Source: Pseudomonas sp. B21_DOA (lineage in GTDB: Bacteria > Pseudomonadota > Gammaproteobacteria > Pseudomonadales > Pseudomonadaceae). From it: 64,000 nt of DNA. The position numbers were made by a program, and so were the translations under genes. This document shows positions 18,341 through 27,743 of the stretch, one piece after another. The notes below the pieces were generated by a model. That model ran no database searches and was not told the DNA's origin. It saw only the letters and a program-made list of their open reading frames with translations. The stretch spans positions 4,588,001 to 4,652,000 of the forward strand of contig CP086683.1 of NCBI GenBank assembly GCA_030544685.1, written 5' to 3'. How positions within the stretch are numbered: position 1 is the stretch's first letter; each line of letters begins with the position of its first letter.

Positions 18341-18409
18341 ATGAATCTCAACTTCGCCTTCGCCTGCATGATCGTCGTGTCGTTCGCGATTGCCTTGGGC
18401 CACGCCTGA
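18341..18409 (+). CDS. Candidate 22-residue hydrophobic small protein
   Basis: ATG at 18341 opens MNLNFAFACMIVVSFAIALG, ending in HA, followed by TGA. It is almost a single membrane helix. An in-frame ATG at 18305 would add MAPLSKAQDEQP. AGGA lies about 12 bases upstream of 18341. It sits between the divergent DeoR gene and the convergent LysR gene, ending 7 bases before the LysR stop. It may be a real small membrane protein; without conservation data it remains a candidate. Confidence 0.35.
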   Translation: MNLNFAFACMIVVSFAIALGHA

Positions 18410-18416
18410 ACATGCA

Positions 18417-19309
18417 TCAAACCGAGGCCAGCAATTGCTCGCGTAGCCATTTGTGCGCCGGATCCCGGTGCACCCGCTCGGCCCAGAACATCGCCATTTC
18501 ATAGCCTGGCACCCGCAGCGGTGCATCGACCACTTGCAGCGCCGGATTGCCGCGCACCAGGCGTGACGGCAGCATCGCCACCAGATCGGTGGTCGCCAGC
18601 ACCGACATCGCCATAAGAAAGTGCGGCACTGACAACACCACTTTCCGCGCCAATCCGACTTCTGCCAGCGCCTTGTCAGTCGCGCCAAAAAGCCTCCGCC
18701 CTCCCGCGACACCAGCACATGTTCCAGCGCGCAGAACTGCTCGCGGCTGGGCGCTTGGGTCAATCGCGGGTGGCCGACGCGCCCGGCCAGCACATAACGC
18801 TCAGTGAACAATGGTCGTCGATGTAACTCCGGCGGCGCGTCTTCGCTGATGTGCAAAGCCAGATCGAACACGCCCTGCTCGGCTTGCTTGACCAATTGCG
18901 CCGGCGTCAGGTCGACGATCGCCAGTCGCGTGCCCGGTGCCAGTTCGCGCAAATGGCTGAGCGCTGGCAGCACGACGGTGGATTCGCCGTAATCGGTCGC
19001 GGCGATTTTCCAACTGTGCGTTGCCTGCGCCGGGTCGAACACATCCGCTGGCGCCACCGCCCTTTCCAACGCCTCCAGCGCTTCACGCAACGGCTCGCGC
19101 AGTGCATCGGCGCGAGCGGTCGGGCGCATGCCTCGCGGGCCGGGCAGCAACAGCGGATCGTTGAAGATTTCGCGCAGTCTGGCCAAGTGCACGCTCACCG
19201 ACGGCTGCGACAGATGCAGGCGCTGCGCCGCGCGGGTGACGTTGTGCTCGGCGAGTAACACGTCGAGGGTCAGCAGGAGGTTGATATCCAGGCGTCTCAA
19301 ATTATTCAT
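18417..19309 (-). CDS. LysR-family transcriptional regulator, frame broken
   Basis: The restored 297-residue protein has the LysR helix-turn-helix at the start (LDINLLLTLDVLLAEHNVTRAAQRLHLSQPSVSVHLARLREIF) and a periplasmic-binding-like effector domain. The A run 18687-18691 is one base short; restoring it joins SREGGGFFGATDKALAEVG to LARKVVLSVPHF, the normal continuation. ATG at 19309 gives the usual short N terminus; upstream in-frame ATGs exist. The gene is divergent from the quinone reductase (85 bp), which is the likely target. Confidence 0.88.
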
Positions 19310-19394
19310 GGCTATACCAGACATATCGGACATTCATTTCCAATATACCGGGCCAGCGACGATCCTGCAGTCATCCACTCAAGGAGCACGCGAC

Positions 19395-20171
19395 ATGAAT
19401 GTATTGCTGGTTTACGCCCACCCCGAATCGACCTCGCTGAACGGCTCGCTGCGCGACTTCACCGTCCAGCGCCTGCAGGCCGCCGGCCACACCGTGCAGG
19501 TCTCTGACCTCTACGCGATGAATTGGAAAGCCGTGCTCGACGCCGACGACGCACCGCAGCGCGACCCATCGCAACCCTTCCACGCCTCCCTCGACTCGAA
19601 ACGCGCCTACGCCGAGGGCACCCAAGCCGCCGACATCGCCCGCGAGCAAGAGAAACTGCTCTGGGCCGACGCGCTGATCCTGCAATTCCCGATGTGGTGG
19701 TTCAGCATGCCGGCGATCCTCAAAGGCTGGTTCGACCGCGTCTACGCCTACGGCTTTGCCTATGGCGTCGGCGAACACTCCGACAGCCGCTGGGGCGAGC
19801 GCTACGGCGAAGGCAAGATGAAGGGCAAACGGGCGATGCTGGTGGTGACAACCGGCGGCTGGGAATCGCACTACAGCCCACGCGGCATCAACGGGCCGAT
19901 GGACGATTTGCTGTTTCCGATTCAGCACGGGATTCTGTATTACCCAGGCTTTGATGTAGTGCCGCCGTTTGTGGTGTATCGCACCAGTCGGATGGATGAG
20001 GCACGGTATGCCGAGACCACCGCTGAACTGGGGTTGCGGCTGGATGAGCTGTGGAGTGCCCGGCCGGTCGGGTTTCGGCAGCAGAATGATGGGGAGTACG
20101 AGATTCCGGCGTTGACGTTGAAGGATGAGATTGCTCCGGGCCTGGAGGGCTTTTCGGCGCACTTACGCTGA
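19395..20171 (+). CDS. NAD(P)H:quinone oxidoreductase-like flavoprotein (flavodoxin-like fold)
   Basis: A 258-residue protein of the NQO/MdaB/KefF group. It begins MNVLLVYAHPESTSLNGSL, the FMN/FAD-phosphate loop of this fold, and has LILQFPMWWFSMPAILKGWFDRVYAYGFAYG and TTGGWESHYSPRG, the flavin and active-site segments. Such enzymes reduce quinones or other electrophiles by two electrons with NAD(P)H. The divergent LysR gene is the probable regulator. The last 9 bases overlap the convergent AbrB-like gene. Confidence 0.87.
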   Translation: MNVLLVYAHPESTSLNGSLRDFTVQRLQAAGHTVQVSDLYAMNWKAVLDADDAPQRDPSQPFHASLDSKRAYAEGTQAADIAREQEKLLWADALILQFPMWWFSMPAILKGWFDRVYAYGFAYGVGEHSDSRWGERYGEGKMKGKRAMLVVTTGGWESHYSPRGINGPMDDLLFPIQHGILYYPGFDVVPPFVVYRTSRMDEARYAETTAELGLRLDELWSARPVGFRQQNDGEYEIPALTLKDEIAPGLEGFSAHLR

Positions 20172-21227
20172 GCCCAGCCCACTTGTCTGGCGAGGGAGCC
20201 GCGCACGGTCAAGCCCCTCGCGCACCCGCCTGACCTGCACCAACAACGCCGGGGCAAAATGCAGCAGCACCATCCGGCTCAAGTGATGCGTCAGGATAAA
20301 CACCACATTCAGCCCGCCACCAAACGCAACAATGGCAATCGTCTCGATCGCGCCCGGCATATATGCCAGCCACAGCGACAGCGGATCACTGCCCAGCCAG
20401 CGCGCAGCCCCTTCAGCAAACACCGCCGCGACGACGATCATCAGCCCGACGGAAACCAAAGCGGTGCGGCCATGTCGCGCCAGCTCTGCGATGCCGAGGC
20501 CCTGAAATCGCGAGCCGATGCGTACGCCGAGAATCAGTGCGGCGAGGTTCAAACTCCACTCCGGCAGGTGAAAGCCATGCAGCCATCCGGCCTTCACGAA
20601 CACCGCAGTTATGATGATCGCGGTAAGCATGAACGGCGCAGGGACGCCGATCAGCAGCAGCAAACGCCCGAGCAACACGCTCAGCGCGATGGCAGCGAGT
20701 GCGGTCAGCGCCATGCCTGTTGTCAACGGATCGCTGACGACTTCAGCCACAGGTGCTTGCCCGGGAATCAGCAAACTCACCAACACGGTGATCAACAGCA
20801 GCCGCATCAGGTGCACGATGATAACTTTGCTCGAAGCCTTTTCCGATTCAAGCAAATCGAACACTGCGGCCAGTGCGCCGGGATACACCGCCAGCAGTGC
20901 ATCGGTGCGATTCCAGCCAGCACCGCGTGTCAGCCACCAGCCGGCGAGTGCGATTTGAACGGCCAGGCAGATCAGCAACACGCCAAGGCTGGGCAACATT
21001 GTCGAGGCTGTTTCGCTGTCCCATGCTTCGAACATAAGGCCAGTGGCGATGCCCAGCGTGACCTGGATGTAGCCCAATCCATAGGGAGTTGCCGGGGCGA
21101 TGCCGGTTTTGCCGGCAAACAATGCAGTAACCGCAATCGAACCCAACAACAAGCCGTGAGGCATGCCTTCAAACTGCAATAACGCGCCGAAAGCGGCGGC
21201 AATCAACAAGCACACAACGGATTTCAT
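20163..21227 (-). CDS. AbrB-family membrane protein (putative ammonia monooxygenase/AbrB duplication)
   Basis: A 354-residue polytopic membrane protein with about ten hydrophobic segments. The two halves share a pattern: GLGYIQVTLGIATGLMFEAW near residue 50 and LNLAALILGVRIGSRFQGLG near residue 235. The second half has the conserved YMPGAIETIAIVAFGGG with VFILTHHLSRM. Databases name the family AbrB or ammonia monooxygenase by old transfer; it is neither the DNA-binding AbrB nor a proven oxidase. Its substrate is unknown. Confidence 0.8.
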   Translation of the reverse strand: MKSVVCLLIAAAFGALLQFEGMPHGLLLGSIAVTALFAGKTGIAPATPYGLGYIQVTLGIATGLMFEAWDSETASTMLPSLGVLLICLAVQIALAGWWLTRGAGWNRTDALLAVYPGALAAVFDLLESEKASSKVIIVHLMRLLLITVLVSLLIPGQAPVAEVVSDPLTTGMALTALAAIALSVLLGRLLLLIGVPAPFMLTAIIITAVFVKAGWLHGFHLPEWSLNLAALILGVRIGSRFQGLGIAELARHGRTALVSVGLMIVVAAVFAEGAARWLGSDPLSLWLAYMPGAIETIAIVAFGGGLNVVFILTHHLSRMVLLHFAPALLVQVRRVREGLDRARLPRQTSGLGSA

Positions 21228-21270
21228 AGTTCGCCTTCCTGGCTATCCAACTGACACACCACCATTCCCC

Positions 21271-21376
21271 GGTAGGAGCTGCCGAAGGCTGCGATCTTTT
21301 GGGACGCAGAGCGTCCCCGGCTGCATTCCCACGCAGAGCGTGGGAACGATCAGATCGCAGCCTTCGGCAGCTCCAG
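21271..21376. repeat. Long inverted repeat of the TTCGGCAGCTCC type
   Basis: GGAGCTGCCGAAGGCTGCGATC and its inverse frame a roughly 100-bp element; a smaller nested hairpin (ATTCCCACGCAGAGCGTGGGAA) lies inside. This is a third kind of dispersed palindrome. A half copy occurs at 45878-45902. Confidence 0.85.
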
Positions 21377-21390
21377 GGGGATTTGCATTC

Positions 21391-21813
21391 CTATGCGCGA
21401 AGGCGTGCAATCGCCCGCCGGTATTTTTCGATACGCTCCAGATCCTCCCAACTCGGCGAGGCAATCCGCGAGATATCGCTGTTCTCTTCCAGATCCGCCA
21501 GCTTCACCACTCGCCCGATCGGGTTTTGCGCGGCGCGGTCGACAAAATCCTCGTAGGACTCGCCCGGCGCTTTGGTCACCGCCGCAATCGCCGCCAGCAC
21601 CTCTTCGCTAAAACCTTCGCCACGCAAATCATCCAGACTCACCCCGCAATCCTCGACCACATCGTGCAGCACGGCGACGATGCGCGTTTCCAGCGTGTGC
21701 ATGCGCAACATGACTTTCAGCGGATGCAAAATGTACGGCGCCCCGCCCTTGTCCACCTGCCCGCTGTGGGCTGTGGCGGCAATGGCGATGGCGCGTTCGA
21801 GGGTTTGGGCCAT
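21391..21813 (-). CDS. HD-domain phosphohydrolase (SpoT/MESH1-like hydrolase domain)
   Basis: A 140-residue single-domain protein. It has AIAIAATAHSGQVDKGGAPYILHPLKV and VAVLHDVVEDCGVSLDDL, the His and His-Asp motifs of the (p)ppGpp-hydrolase type HD fold, followed by VKLADLEENSDISRI. It has no synthetase or TGS domain, so if it acts on alarmones it can only hydrolyse them. ATG at 21813 with GGAG 6 bases upstream is preferred over an in-frame ATG at 21852, which would overlap the upstream gene. Confidence 0.78.
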   Translation of the reverse strand: MAQTLERAIAIAATAHSGQVDKGGAPYILHPLKVMLRMHTLETRIVAVLHDVVEDCGVSLDDLRGEGFSEEVLAAIAAVTKAPGESYEDFVDRAAQNPIGRVVKLADLEENSDISRIASPSWEDLERIEKYRRAIARLRA

Positions 21814-21829
21814 GGGAGTCTCCGTGGTG

Positions 21830-22219
21830 TCAAAGGCCATAGCGGCCGCCAACGTGAATGTTGCGTTTGAGCCAGTTGCCGATCGCTCGCAGACGCCCTA
21901 CAGGTTTCGCCGGATGAGCATGGTGCTGAAGAATCATCGACACCAGCGTCGCCTGATCCGCCTGCGGATTTGCATCGATCAACTCGGCGACCCACGCGCA
22001 ATCGGCCTTGCGCAAGTGCGCGCGCCAGTCACCACACCAACCGTCCAGCTCATCCCGAGCCAAAAACCGCGCGCCGCCATGCTCCATATGCCCGCCGCCC
22101 ATGGACTGCTCAAAGCAGAACGGCGTATCCGGTTTGCTCGGATCGATATGAAAAAGATAGATGTCGTGAAACGGACGCTGTGAAGCGGGGGCTATGTTGC
22201 GGCGGCCGATTTCAATCAT
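21830..22219 (-). CDS. Hypothetical protein, 129 residues
   Basis: A soluble protein that I do not recognise. Its first half is DIYLFHIDPSKPDTPFCFEQSMGGGHMEHGGARFLARDELDGW, which hints at a compact globular fold. It lies 16 bp upstream of the HD hydrolase on the same strand, so the two are probably co-transcribed. There is no signal peptide and no membrane segment. Confidence 0.65.
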   Translation of the reverse strand: MIEIGRRNIAPASQRPFHDIYLFHIDPSKPDTPFCFEQSMGGGHMEHGGARFLARDELDGWCGDWRAHLRKADCAWVAELIDANPQADQATLVSMILQHHAHPAKPVGRLRAIGNWLKRNIHVGGRYGL

Positions 22220-22384
22220 GGCGACGGTCCAATCCTTGGGCGCTGAATGTTTCTGATTGTTGCGCAGTGTACGCGAAGATCGCGCAGCGCAAAGCCGATT
22301 GAACCTTGCCCGCCCTCGCCGCCTCGAAACCAGACAAGCGCCAAATCACCGATCAGACGCGGCGCCATTGGAGAGGAATTGCCG

Positions 22385-22816
22385 ATGAAAACCCGACTGC
22401 TGCTCCTGATCGCCACGTTCGCCATCATCCCCACCTGCGTCATGGCTGAAGGCTGCGACGTGCAGACCCGCTCCTCCAGCGCCTCGGTGCCGGCGGTGGA
22501 GACCCACAGCTGCTACGAATACGAAGGCATGCCCGTGGATTCCATCAACTGGTCATGCAGCAACGAAACCAAAGACACCCTCAACGCCACCAAGAAGAAA
22601 GTCGAACGCTGCGACGACCACTACCAGGCCACCTGCACCGCCCGCCTCACCCAGGAATCCTTGGCCAACCCGCACTCGACCAGCAAAGACAAAAGCGCCA
22701 AACCGCTGAACATGCCTGACAATGCCAAAGTCACGACGTATTACTACGACGGCGAGCATCTGGCACAGGCGAAGATTGATTGTGAAAACAGCGGCGGGAA
22801 CTGGAAGGCTAAATAG
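22385..22816 (+). CDS. Secreted cysteine-containing hypothetical protein
   Basis: A 143-residue protein with a signal peptide (MKTRLLLLIATFAIIPTCVM, cleavage after MA). The mature part has six cysteines (CDVQ, SCYEY, SCSNE, RCDD, TCTA, DCEN), consistent with three disulfides in the periplasm or outside. GGAGAGG lies upstream of the ATG at 22385. I do not recognise the family. It is divergent from the 129-residue gene and convergent with the two Ser/Thr-rich secreted proteins. Confidence 0.7.
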   Translation: MKTRLLLLIATFAIIPTCVMAEGCDVQTRSSSASVPAVETHSCYEYEGMPVDSINWSCSNETKDTLNATKKKVERCDDHYQATCTARLTQESLANPHSTSKDKSAKPLNMPDNAKVTTYYYDGEHLAQAKIDCENSGGNWKAK

Positions 22817-22845
22817 CCTCGTTTATCGAGCATTGCCTGATAGAG

Positions 22846-22866
22846 AGCCCGGCTTGTTGCCGGGCT
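22846..22866. terminator. Hairpin between convergent genes
   Basis: AGCCCGGC-TTGTT-GCCGGGCT forms an eight-pair stem after the secreted-protein gene and before the end of the convergent small gene. No clear U run follows on either strand, so efficiency is uncertain. Confidence 0.5.
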
Positions 22867-22886
22867 TGCTGCATGTGCAAACAGCC

Positions 22887-23171
22887 TCAGCCTTCACCAG
22901 CACCGCTGCTGGTGCCGCTGTCGTTCGATTGCTTCGAACCACTGGGCTTGGAACCCGAAGGTGTAGAGCCGTCATTATTGGTGGTGTTGCCCTGTGTGCC
23001 TTTGGGCACGGTGGCGCCATTGGAATGAATGTCCTCCGGCGCACTCGGGTTGGTCTGGCTGTTGCCGTCGTTCGCGGTGGGTGCAGGGGTGTCGCTGGCG
23101 GCCGTTGCGTATAGCGAGGTGGCGGATACCAAAGTGGCTAGCGTCAGTGCTGCGAGGTTGACTGGGCGCAT
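22887..23171 (-). CDS. Small secreted Ser/Thr/Gly-rich protein, copy 1
   Basis: A 94-residue protein with signal peptide (MRPVNLAALTLATLVSATSL, then YATAA). The mature part is disordered-looking, rich in Ser, Thr, Asn, Gly and Pro, with STPSGSKPSGSKQSN. It has no cysteine and no recognised domain. It is the same length as the next upstream gene (23365-23649) and shares signal peptide, ASDG/ANDG and Ser-Gly tail, so the two are tandem paralogues. Confidence 0.6.
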   Translation of the reverse strand: MRPVNLAALTLATLVSATSLYATAASDTPAPTANDGNSQTNPSAPEDIHSNGATVPKGTQGNTTNNDGSTPSGSKPSGSKQSNDSGTSSGAGEG

Positions 23172-23317
23172 GTTGGCGGCTCCTTTGCGGGGGTAAGGTA
23201 TGCATTGGAATCAGGTGTGCGGCGAAAATGCGGAGGGGCTGACGAACGGCAAAAATAAACTGACCCGACACCTCGGAAGAGACATCGGGTCATCGAAAAA
23301 CAATTTCTGATACGCAG

Positions 23318-23345
23318 AAAAAAGCCCGGTTTGAAAGACCGGGCT
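23318..23345 (-). terminator. Rho-independent terminator after small secreted protein copy 2
   Basis: Read on the minus strand, AGCCCGGT-CTTTCAA-ACCGGGCT is followed by a run of six T. It ends transcription of the 23365-23649 gene before its paralogue, so the two genes probably have separate promoters. Confidence 0.8.
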
Positions 23346-23364
23346 CTCCAATACGACGTACCCA

Positions 23365-23649
23365 TCAACCACCGCCGCTGCCCCCACTACTGCTACCGGA
23401 CGGTTGACCCGCGGGAGTGGGTTTGGAAGCAGAAGGCACCGGCCCATTGTCGGTTTTGCCACCATCACCACCTTGGGGCAGCGAGTCGGCATCCGGGTCG
23501 GCATTGGTGGCTGGAGACGCCGGTTCACGAGTCTGGCTGGCGCCGTCGCTCGCCTTCGGGGTCGACGTATCGCCAGCCGCTAGCGCATACGGCGCGCTGC
23601 CGAACAGCAACGCCGCTAGGGTAATCACCGCAATTTTATGGTTCAGCAT
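23365..23649 (-). CDS. Small secreted Ser/Gly/Pro-rich protein, copy 2
   Basis: A 94-residue protein with signal peptide (MLNHKIAVITLAALLFGSAP, then YALAA). The mature part is low-complexity (ASDGASQTREPAS, SKPTPAGQPSGSSSGGSGGG) and ends in a Gly/Ser tail. It is paralogous to copy 1 and separated from it by a terminator. Function is unknown; an envelope or stress role would be guesswork. Confidence 0.6.
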   Translation of the reverse strand: MLNHKIAVITLAALLFGSAPYALAAGDTSTPKASDGASQTREPASPATNADPDADSLPQGGDGGKTDNGPVPSASKPTPAGQPSGSSSGGSGGG

Positions 23650-23845
23650 GGTGGCTCTTCCGTTGCGTGTGGAGTTACAGCATTGGAAGCAGGTGCGCGG
23701 CGAACGTGCGATGCGTCGGACGAGTGGTTATCAGCCGCAGACATCGCGAAATTTCAAGATCTGAATACTTCGCAGGAAAACATCTGTGCGGCCTGCGGTC
23801 TGCTAAAAAATCCACCTCATTCAAACCAGGCGAAACGCGTGCCCT

Positions 23846-24393
23846 TCAAAAATTCGCCGGCGTATTCGCACTGATGATCTCAGCCTCATCCGCGCCAATA
23901 TTCCGGAATTTATGCGGCAGCGTCGTCGGAAAGTAATACCCGTCCCCGCAGTCAACACACTCACCTGCCCGTCCACGGTCAATTCCACGGTGCCGCGCGT
24001 GACCAGCCCGCATTCTTCGCCTTCGGCATGCACGATCGGCTCTTCGCCGGAGCTGGCGCCAGGGGCGTATTGTTCGCGCAGCAGGCGCATCTGGCGGCTG
24101 GGGACGGAGGCGCCGATGAGCAGCAGGCGCAGGCCGTGGCGGCCGAGGTCGGGTTGTTCGTTGGCGCGGAAGACGTATTGGTGTTCGCGCGGCGGCTGGT
24201 CGAAGGTGAAGAAGTCGGCCAGGGACATCGGTATGCCTTCGAGCAGCTTTTTCAGCGAGCTGACGGAGGGGCTGACGCGGTTCTGTTCGATCAGCGAGAT
24301 GGTCGCGTTGGTCACGCCGCTACGCCGGGCGAGCTCGCGCTGGGAGAGTTTGTAGCTTTCGCGTACTAGTTTGAGTCGAGAACCCGTATCCAT
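23846..24393 (-). CDS. puuR: PuuR-like XRE/cupin transcriptional regulator, frame broken
   Basis: The restored protein is 182 residues: an N-terminal XRE helix-turn-helix (LKLVRESYKLSQRELARRSGVTNATISLIEQNRVSPSVSSL) and a C-terminal cupin (EEPIVHAEGEECGLVTRGTVELTVDG, then GDGYYFPTTLPHKFRNIG). PuuR in E. coli represses the putrescine-utilisation genes and is released by putrescine. The C run 23944-23947 is one base short; restoring it gives the cupin end ISANTPANF. It is the last gene of the leftward set puuA-puuC-puuB-puuR, which makes the name secure by context. Confidence 0.88.
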
Positions 24394-24584
24394 GACTGCC
24401 TTATGTAAAAGGGGCGATGGGGGTGGGTGGCGGGTGACGCGCAGGTGGCGCGGATCACGTTGCTCCCGTGTCCCGGAACCGTGAAAGGCGGCTATTAAAT
24501 CACGTTTGCCGGTGTTGCTCAGCAGGTTCGATGGATGGTGATCGAAATGAGCTGGCTGGCGATTATTGCGGACAAATAAAAAAC

Positions 24585-24674
24585 TTGTGAGAGCTGGCTT
24601 GCCAGCGATTGGATGGCACATTCAACATCCCTTTTGCTGAAAGACCGCAATCGCTGGCAAGCCAGCTCCCACAG
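24585..24674. repeat. REP pair, GGCTTGCCAGC type
   Basis: GAGCTGGCTTGCCAGCGATT and AATCGCTGGCAAGCCAGCTC lie about 45 bp apart between puuR and puuB. Confidence 0.9.
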
Positions 24675-24736
24675 GTTTTGTGTGCTGTTTAGGGAAAAAC
24701 CGGCGGGGTCTTTTGGACCACCGCCGGTGAGCTCAA

Positions 24737-26019
24737 TCAGACGCCGAAACGGTCGCGCAGGGAGTAGTAGACCGCACCCAGAGCGGTAAGCGGTGCGGAG
24801 AACGTGCGGCCGCCGAGCATCGGCATGTGCGGCAGCGAGGCGAAGGCGTTGAAGCGTTCGGCGTCGCCGCGGATCATTTCCGAGATCAGTTTGCCGGCCA
24901 GGTGCGAGCAAGTGACGCCGTGGCCGCTGTAGCCCTGCATGTAGTAGGCGTTCTTTTCGATACGGCCGAACTGCGGCATGCGCGACATGGTCAGCAGGAA
25001 ATTGCCGGTCCAGCGGTAGTCGATCTTCACGTCCTTGAGCTGCGGAAAGGTCTTGAGGATCTTCGGCCGGATCAGTTGTTCGATATCGTCCGGTTCCCGC
25101 GCGCCGTAGACCACACCGCCGCCGTAAAGCAGGCGGTTGTCGGCAGTGAGGCGGTAGTAATCCAGCAAATAGTTGCAGTCCTCGACGCAGTAATTATTCG
25201 GGATCAGGCTGCGTGCCTGCTGTTCGGTCAGCGGTTCGGTGACGACGATCTGCGAGCCACACGGCATGCTTTTCGCGGTGACACGGTTGTCGAGACCTTG
25301 TGGCAGATAAGCGTTGCCAGCGATCAACAGGTATTTGGCACGGACCAGACCTTTAGCGGTGCGCACGGTGATCGGCTCGCCGTAGATGATGTCCACCGCC
25401 GCCGATTGCTCGTAGATCTTGCCGCCCAAGCGCACGATGGCAGCGGCCTCCCTAGCGCCAGATTCAACGGATGAACGTGGCCGCCCTGCATGTCCAGCAA
25501 ACCGCCAACGTAGGCGTCGGAACCCACTTCACGACGAATGTCCGCTGCATCGAGCATTTTCAGATTGCGGTTGCCGTAGCGTTCCCAGTTGCGCTTCTGC
25601 TCGGCCAGACCATTGAGTTGTTTCTTGTTCATCGCTGCGAAGATGCCGCCCGGGCGGTAGTCGCATTTGATTTCGTAATCCTTGATGCGCGAACGAATGA
25701 TATCGGCGCCTTCGAAGATCATGCTGCCGAGGATTTCTGCAGTCTTGTCGCCGTAGCGCTCTTCGATGACATCAACGTCGCGGCTATAAGAATTGACCAG
25801 TTGACCGCCATTGCGACCGCTGGCGCCGTAGCCGACTTTCGCCGCTTCCAGTACGGTGACTTTGTAGCCGGCTTCGCTGAGGAAGAGCGCCGAGGATAGA
25901 CCGGTGTAGCCGGCGCCGATGATGCAGACGTCGCAGTCCAGTGCTTCTTCGAGAACCGGGAAATCGATGACTTCGTTGCGCGTGGCCGCGTAGTAGCTGT
26001 TTACGTGTTGCTGTTTCAT
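24737..26019 (-). CDS. puuB: Gamma-glutamylputrescine oxidase PuuB, frame broken
   Basis: This flavoenzyme oxidises gamma-glutamylputrescine to the aldehyde. The restored protein is 427 residues, with VCIIGAGYTGLSSALFLSEAG at the N terminus, VGYGASGRNGGQLVNSYS, LLDYYRLTADNRLLYGGG and the C-terminal GYSGHGVTCSHLAGKL. It is clearly paralogous to 15968-17248. The C run 25450-25452 is one base short, and restoring it joins NLALGEAAAIVRLGGKIYEQ. It lies 49 bp downstream of puuC in the same direction. Confidence 0.9.
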
Positions 26020-26068
26020 AGGTTTCTCCGAGGGCCACCAACCAGGGGCGGCCGCCGCTGTAAAAGAA

Positions 26069-27558
26069 TCAGAGCTTGATCCAGGTCGCTTTCAGTTCGG
26101 TGTACTTGTCGAACGCATGCAGCGATTTGTCGCGGCCGTTGCCCGATTGCTTGAAGCCACCGAACGGCGCGGTCATGTCGCCGCCGTCGTACTGGTTGAC
26201 CCAGACGCTGCCGGCGCGCAGGCCGCGGGCGAAGGTGTGCGCCTTGCTGAGGTTGCTGGTCCACACCCCGGCGGCGAGGCCGAAGATGCTGTCGTTGGCG
26301 ATCTGCAGGGCTTCTTCGGCAGTGTCGAAGGTGATCAGCGACAGCACCGGGCCGAAGATTTCTTCCCTGGCAATGGTCATCGCGTTGGTCACGCCGTCGA
26401 AAATCGCTGGCTGCACGTAGAGGCCGCCGGTTTCTTCGAGGGTGCGTTGGCCGCCGACAATCAACTCGGCGCCCTGCTCGCGGCCAATGCTGATATATCG
26501 CAGCACGTTGTCCAGTTGACGCTGGTCGACCACGGCGCCGACGGTGGTCGACGGATCCAGTGCGTGCCCCGGTTTCCACGCTTGCAGCGCTTCCACCAAC
26601 AGCGGGATGAACTGCTCGCGGATCGAGCGCTCGACCAGCAGACGCGAGCCGGCAGTGCAGACTTCGCCCTGATTGAAGGCGATGGCACTGGCTGCTGCCT
26701 GAGCTGCGGCGCGCAAGTCCGGTGCATCGGCGAACACCACGTTCGGGCTCTTGCCGCCGGCCTCGAGCCAGACGCGCTTCATGTTGCTCTGCCCGGCATA
26801 GATCATCAGCTGCTTGGCGATCGCCGTGGAGCCGGTGAACGCCAGCACATCGACGTCCATGTGCAACGCCAGTGCCTTGCCGACGGTGTGGCCGTAGCCC
26901 GGCAGCACGTTGAACACGCCTTTCGGAATCCCCGCCTCCAGCGCCAGTTGCGCGATGCGGATGGCGGTCAGCGGTGATTTTTCCGAAGGCTTGAGGATGA
27001 ACGAGTTACCCGCCGCCAGCGCTGGAGCGAACTTCCAGCTGGCCATGATCAGCGGGAAATTCCACGGCACGATGGCGGCGACCACACCGGACGGCTCGCG
27101 GGTGACGAGACCAAGTTGGTCGTGCGGGGTGGCAGCGACTTCGTCGTAGATCTTGTCGATGGCCTCGGCGCTCCAGCGGATCGCGTTGGCGGCCGCCGGG
27201 ATATCGATGCTCATCGAGTCGCTGATCGGCTTGCCCATGTCGAGGGTCTCCAGCAGGGCCAGTTCTTCCTGGTGTTGCAGGATCAGATCGGCGAAGCGGA
27301 TCAGCACGCGCTTGCGCTCGGCGGGGGCTTTTGCGCCCAGATACCAGAGTTGAAGGATTGGCGCGCGGCTTCGACGGCGAGGTTGGCGTCGGCTTCATCG
27401 GTGCTGGCGACGGCGGCCAGAAAGCGGCCGTCGACCGGGCTCAGGCATTCGAAGGTGTCGCCGCTGATGGCCGGGCGGTACTCACCGTTGATGAAAGCGC
27501 GGGATTCGATGGACAGAGACTGGAAGCGTTGTTCCCAGTCGTTGCGGGTGGTGGTCAT
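26069..27558 (-). CDS. puuC: Gamma-glutamyl-gamma-aminobutyraldehyde dehydrogenase PuuC, frame broken
   Basis: An NAD(P)-dependent aldehyde dehydrogenase that would convert gamma-glutamyl-aminobutyraldehyde to gamma-glutamyl-GABA. The restored 496 residues contain VPWNFPLIMASWKFAPALAAGN, the cofactor motif FTGSTAIAK, the catalytic Glu in LEAGGKSPN and the catalytic Cys in NQGEVCTAGSRLL. The G run 27323-27327 is one base short, splitting the first 80 residues from the rest. The start MTTTRNDWEQRFQ is the usual PuuC-like N terminus. The position between puuA and puuB supports the specific assignment within a broad family. Confidence 0.9.
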
Positions 27559-27631
27559 TGTTTTGAGCTCGACAAGGGCAGATTGGGCGACGGCGGGCGA
27601 TCACCCACGCATCAAAATTGATAACCCGATC

Positions 27632-27722
27632 CCTGTGGGAGCGAGCCTGCTCGCGAAAGCGTCGTGTCAGGCAACAATATTCTGAATGACATACCGCATT
27701 CGCGAGCAGGCTCGCTCCCACA
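27632..27722. repeat. REPIN between puuA and puuC
   Basis: CTGTGGGAGCGAGCCTGCTC and CGAGCAGGCTCGCTCCCACA are separated by about 45 bp. It is close in form to the element at 15837. Confidence 0.9.
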
Positions 27723-27743
27723 TTGGATCGGTGGTGTCTGTGA

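Noticed and set aside
18804..20162. Several 60-260 codon frames antisense to the LysR and quinone reductase genes, and similar antisense frames across ftsK, idh and icd
   Set aside because: In GC-rich Pseudomonas genes the antisense and alternative frames stay open by codon bias; none has a ribosome-binding site or domain.
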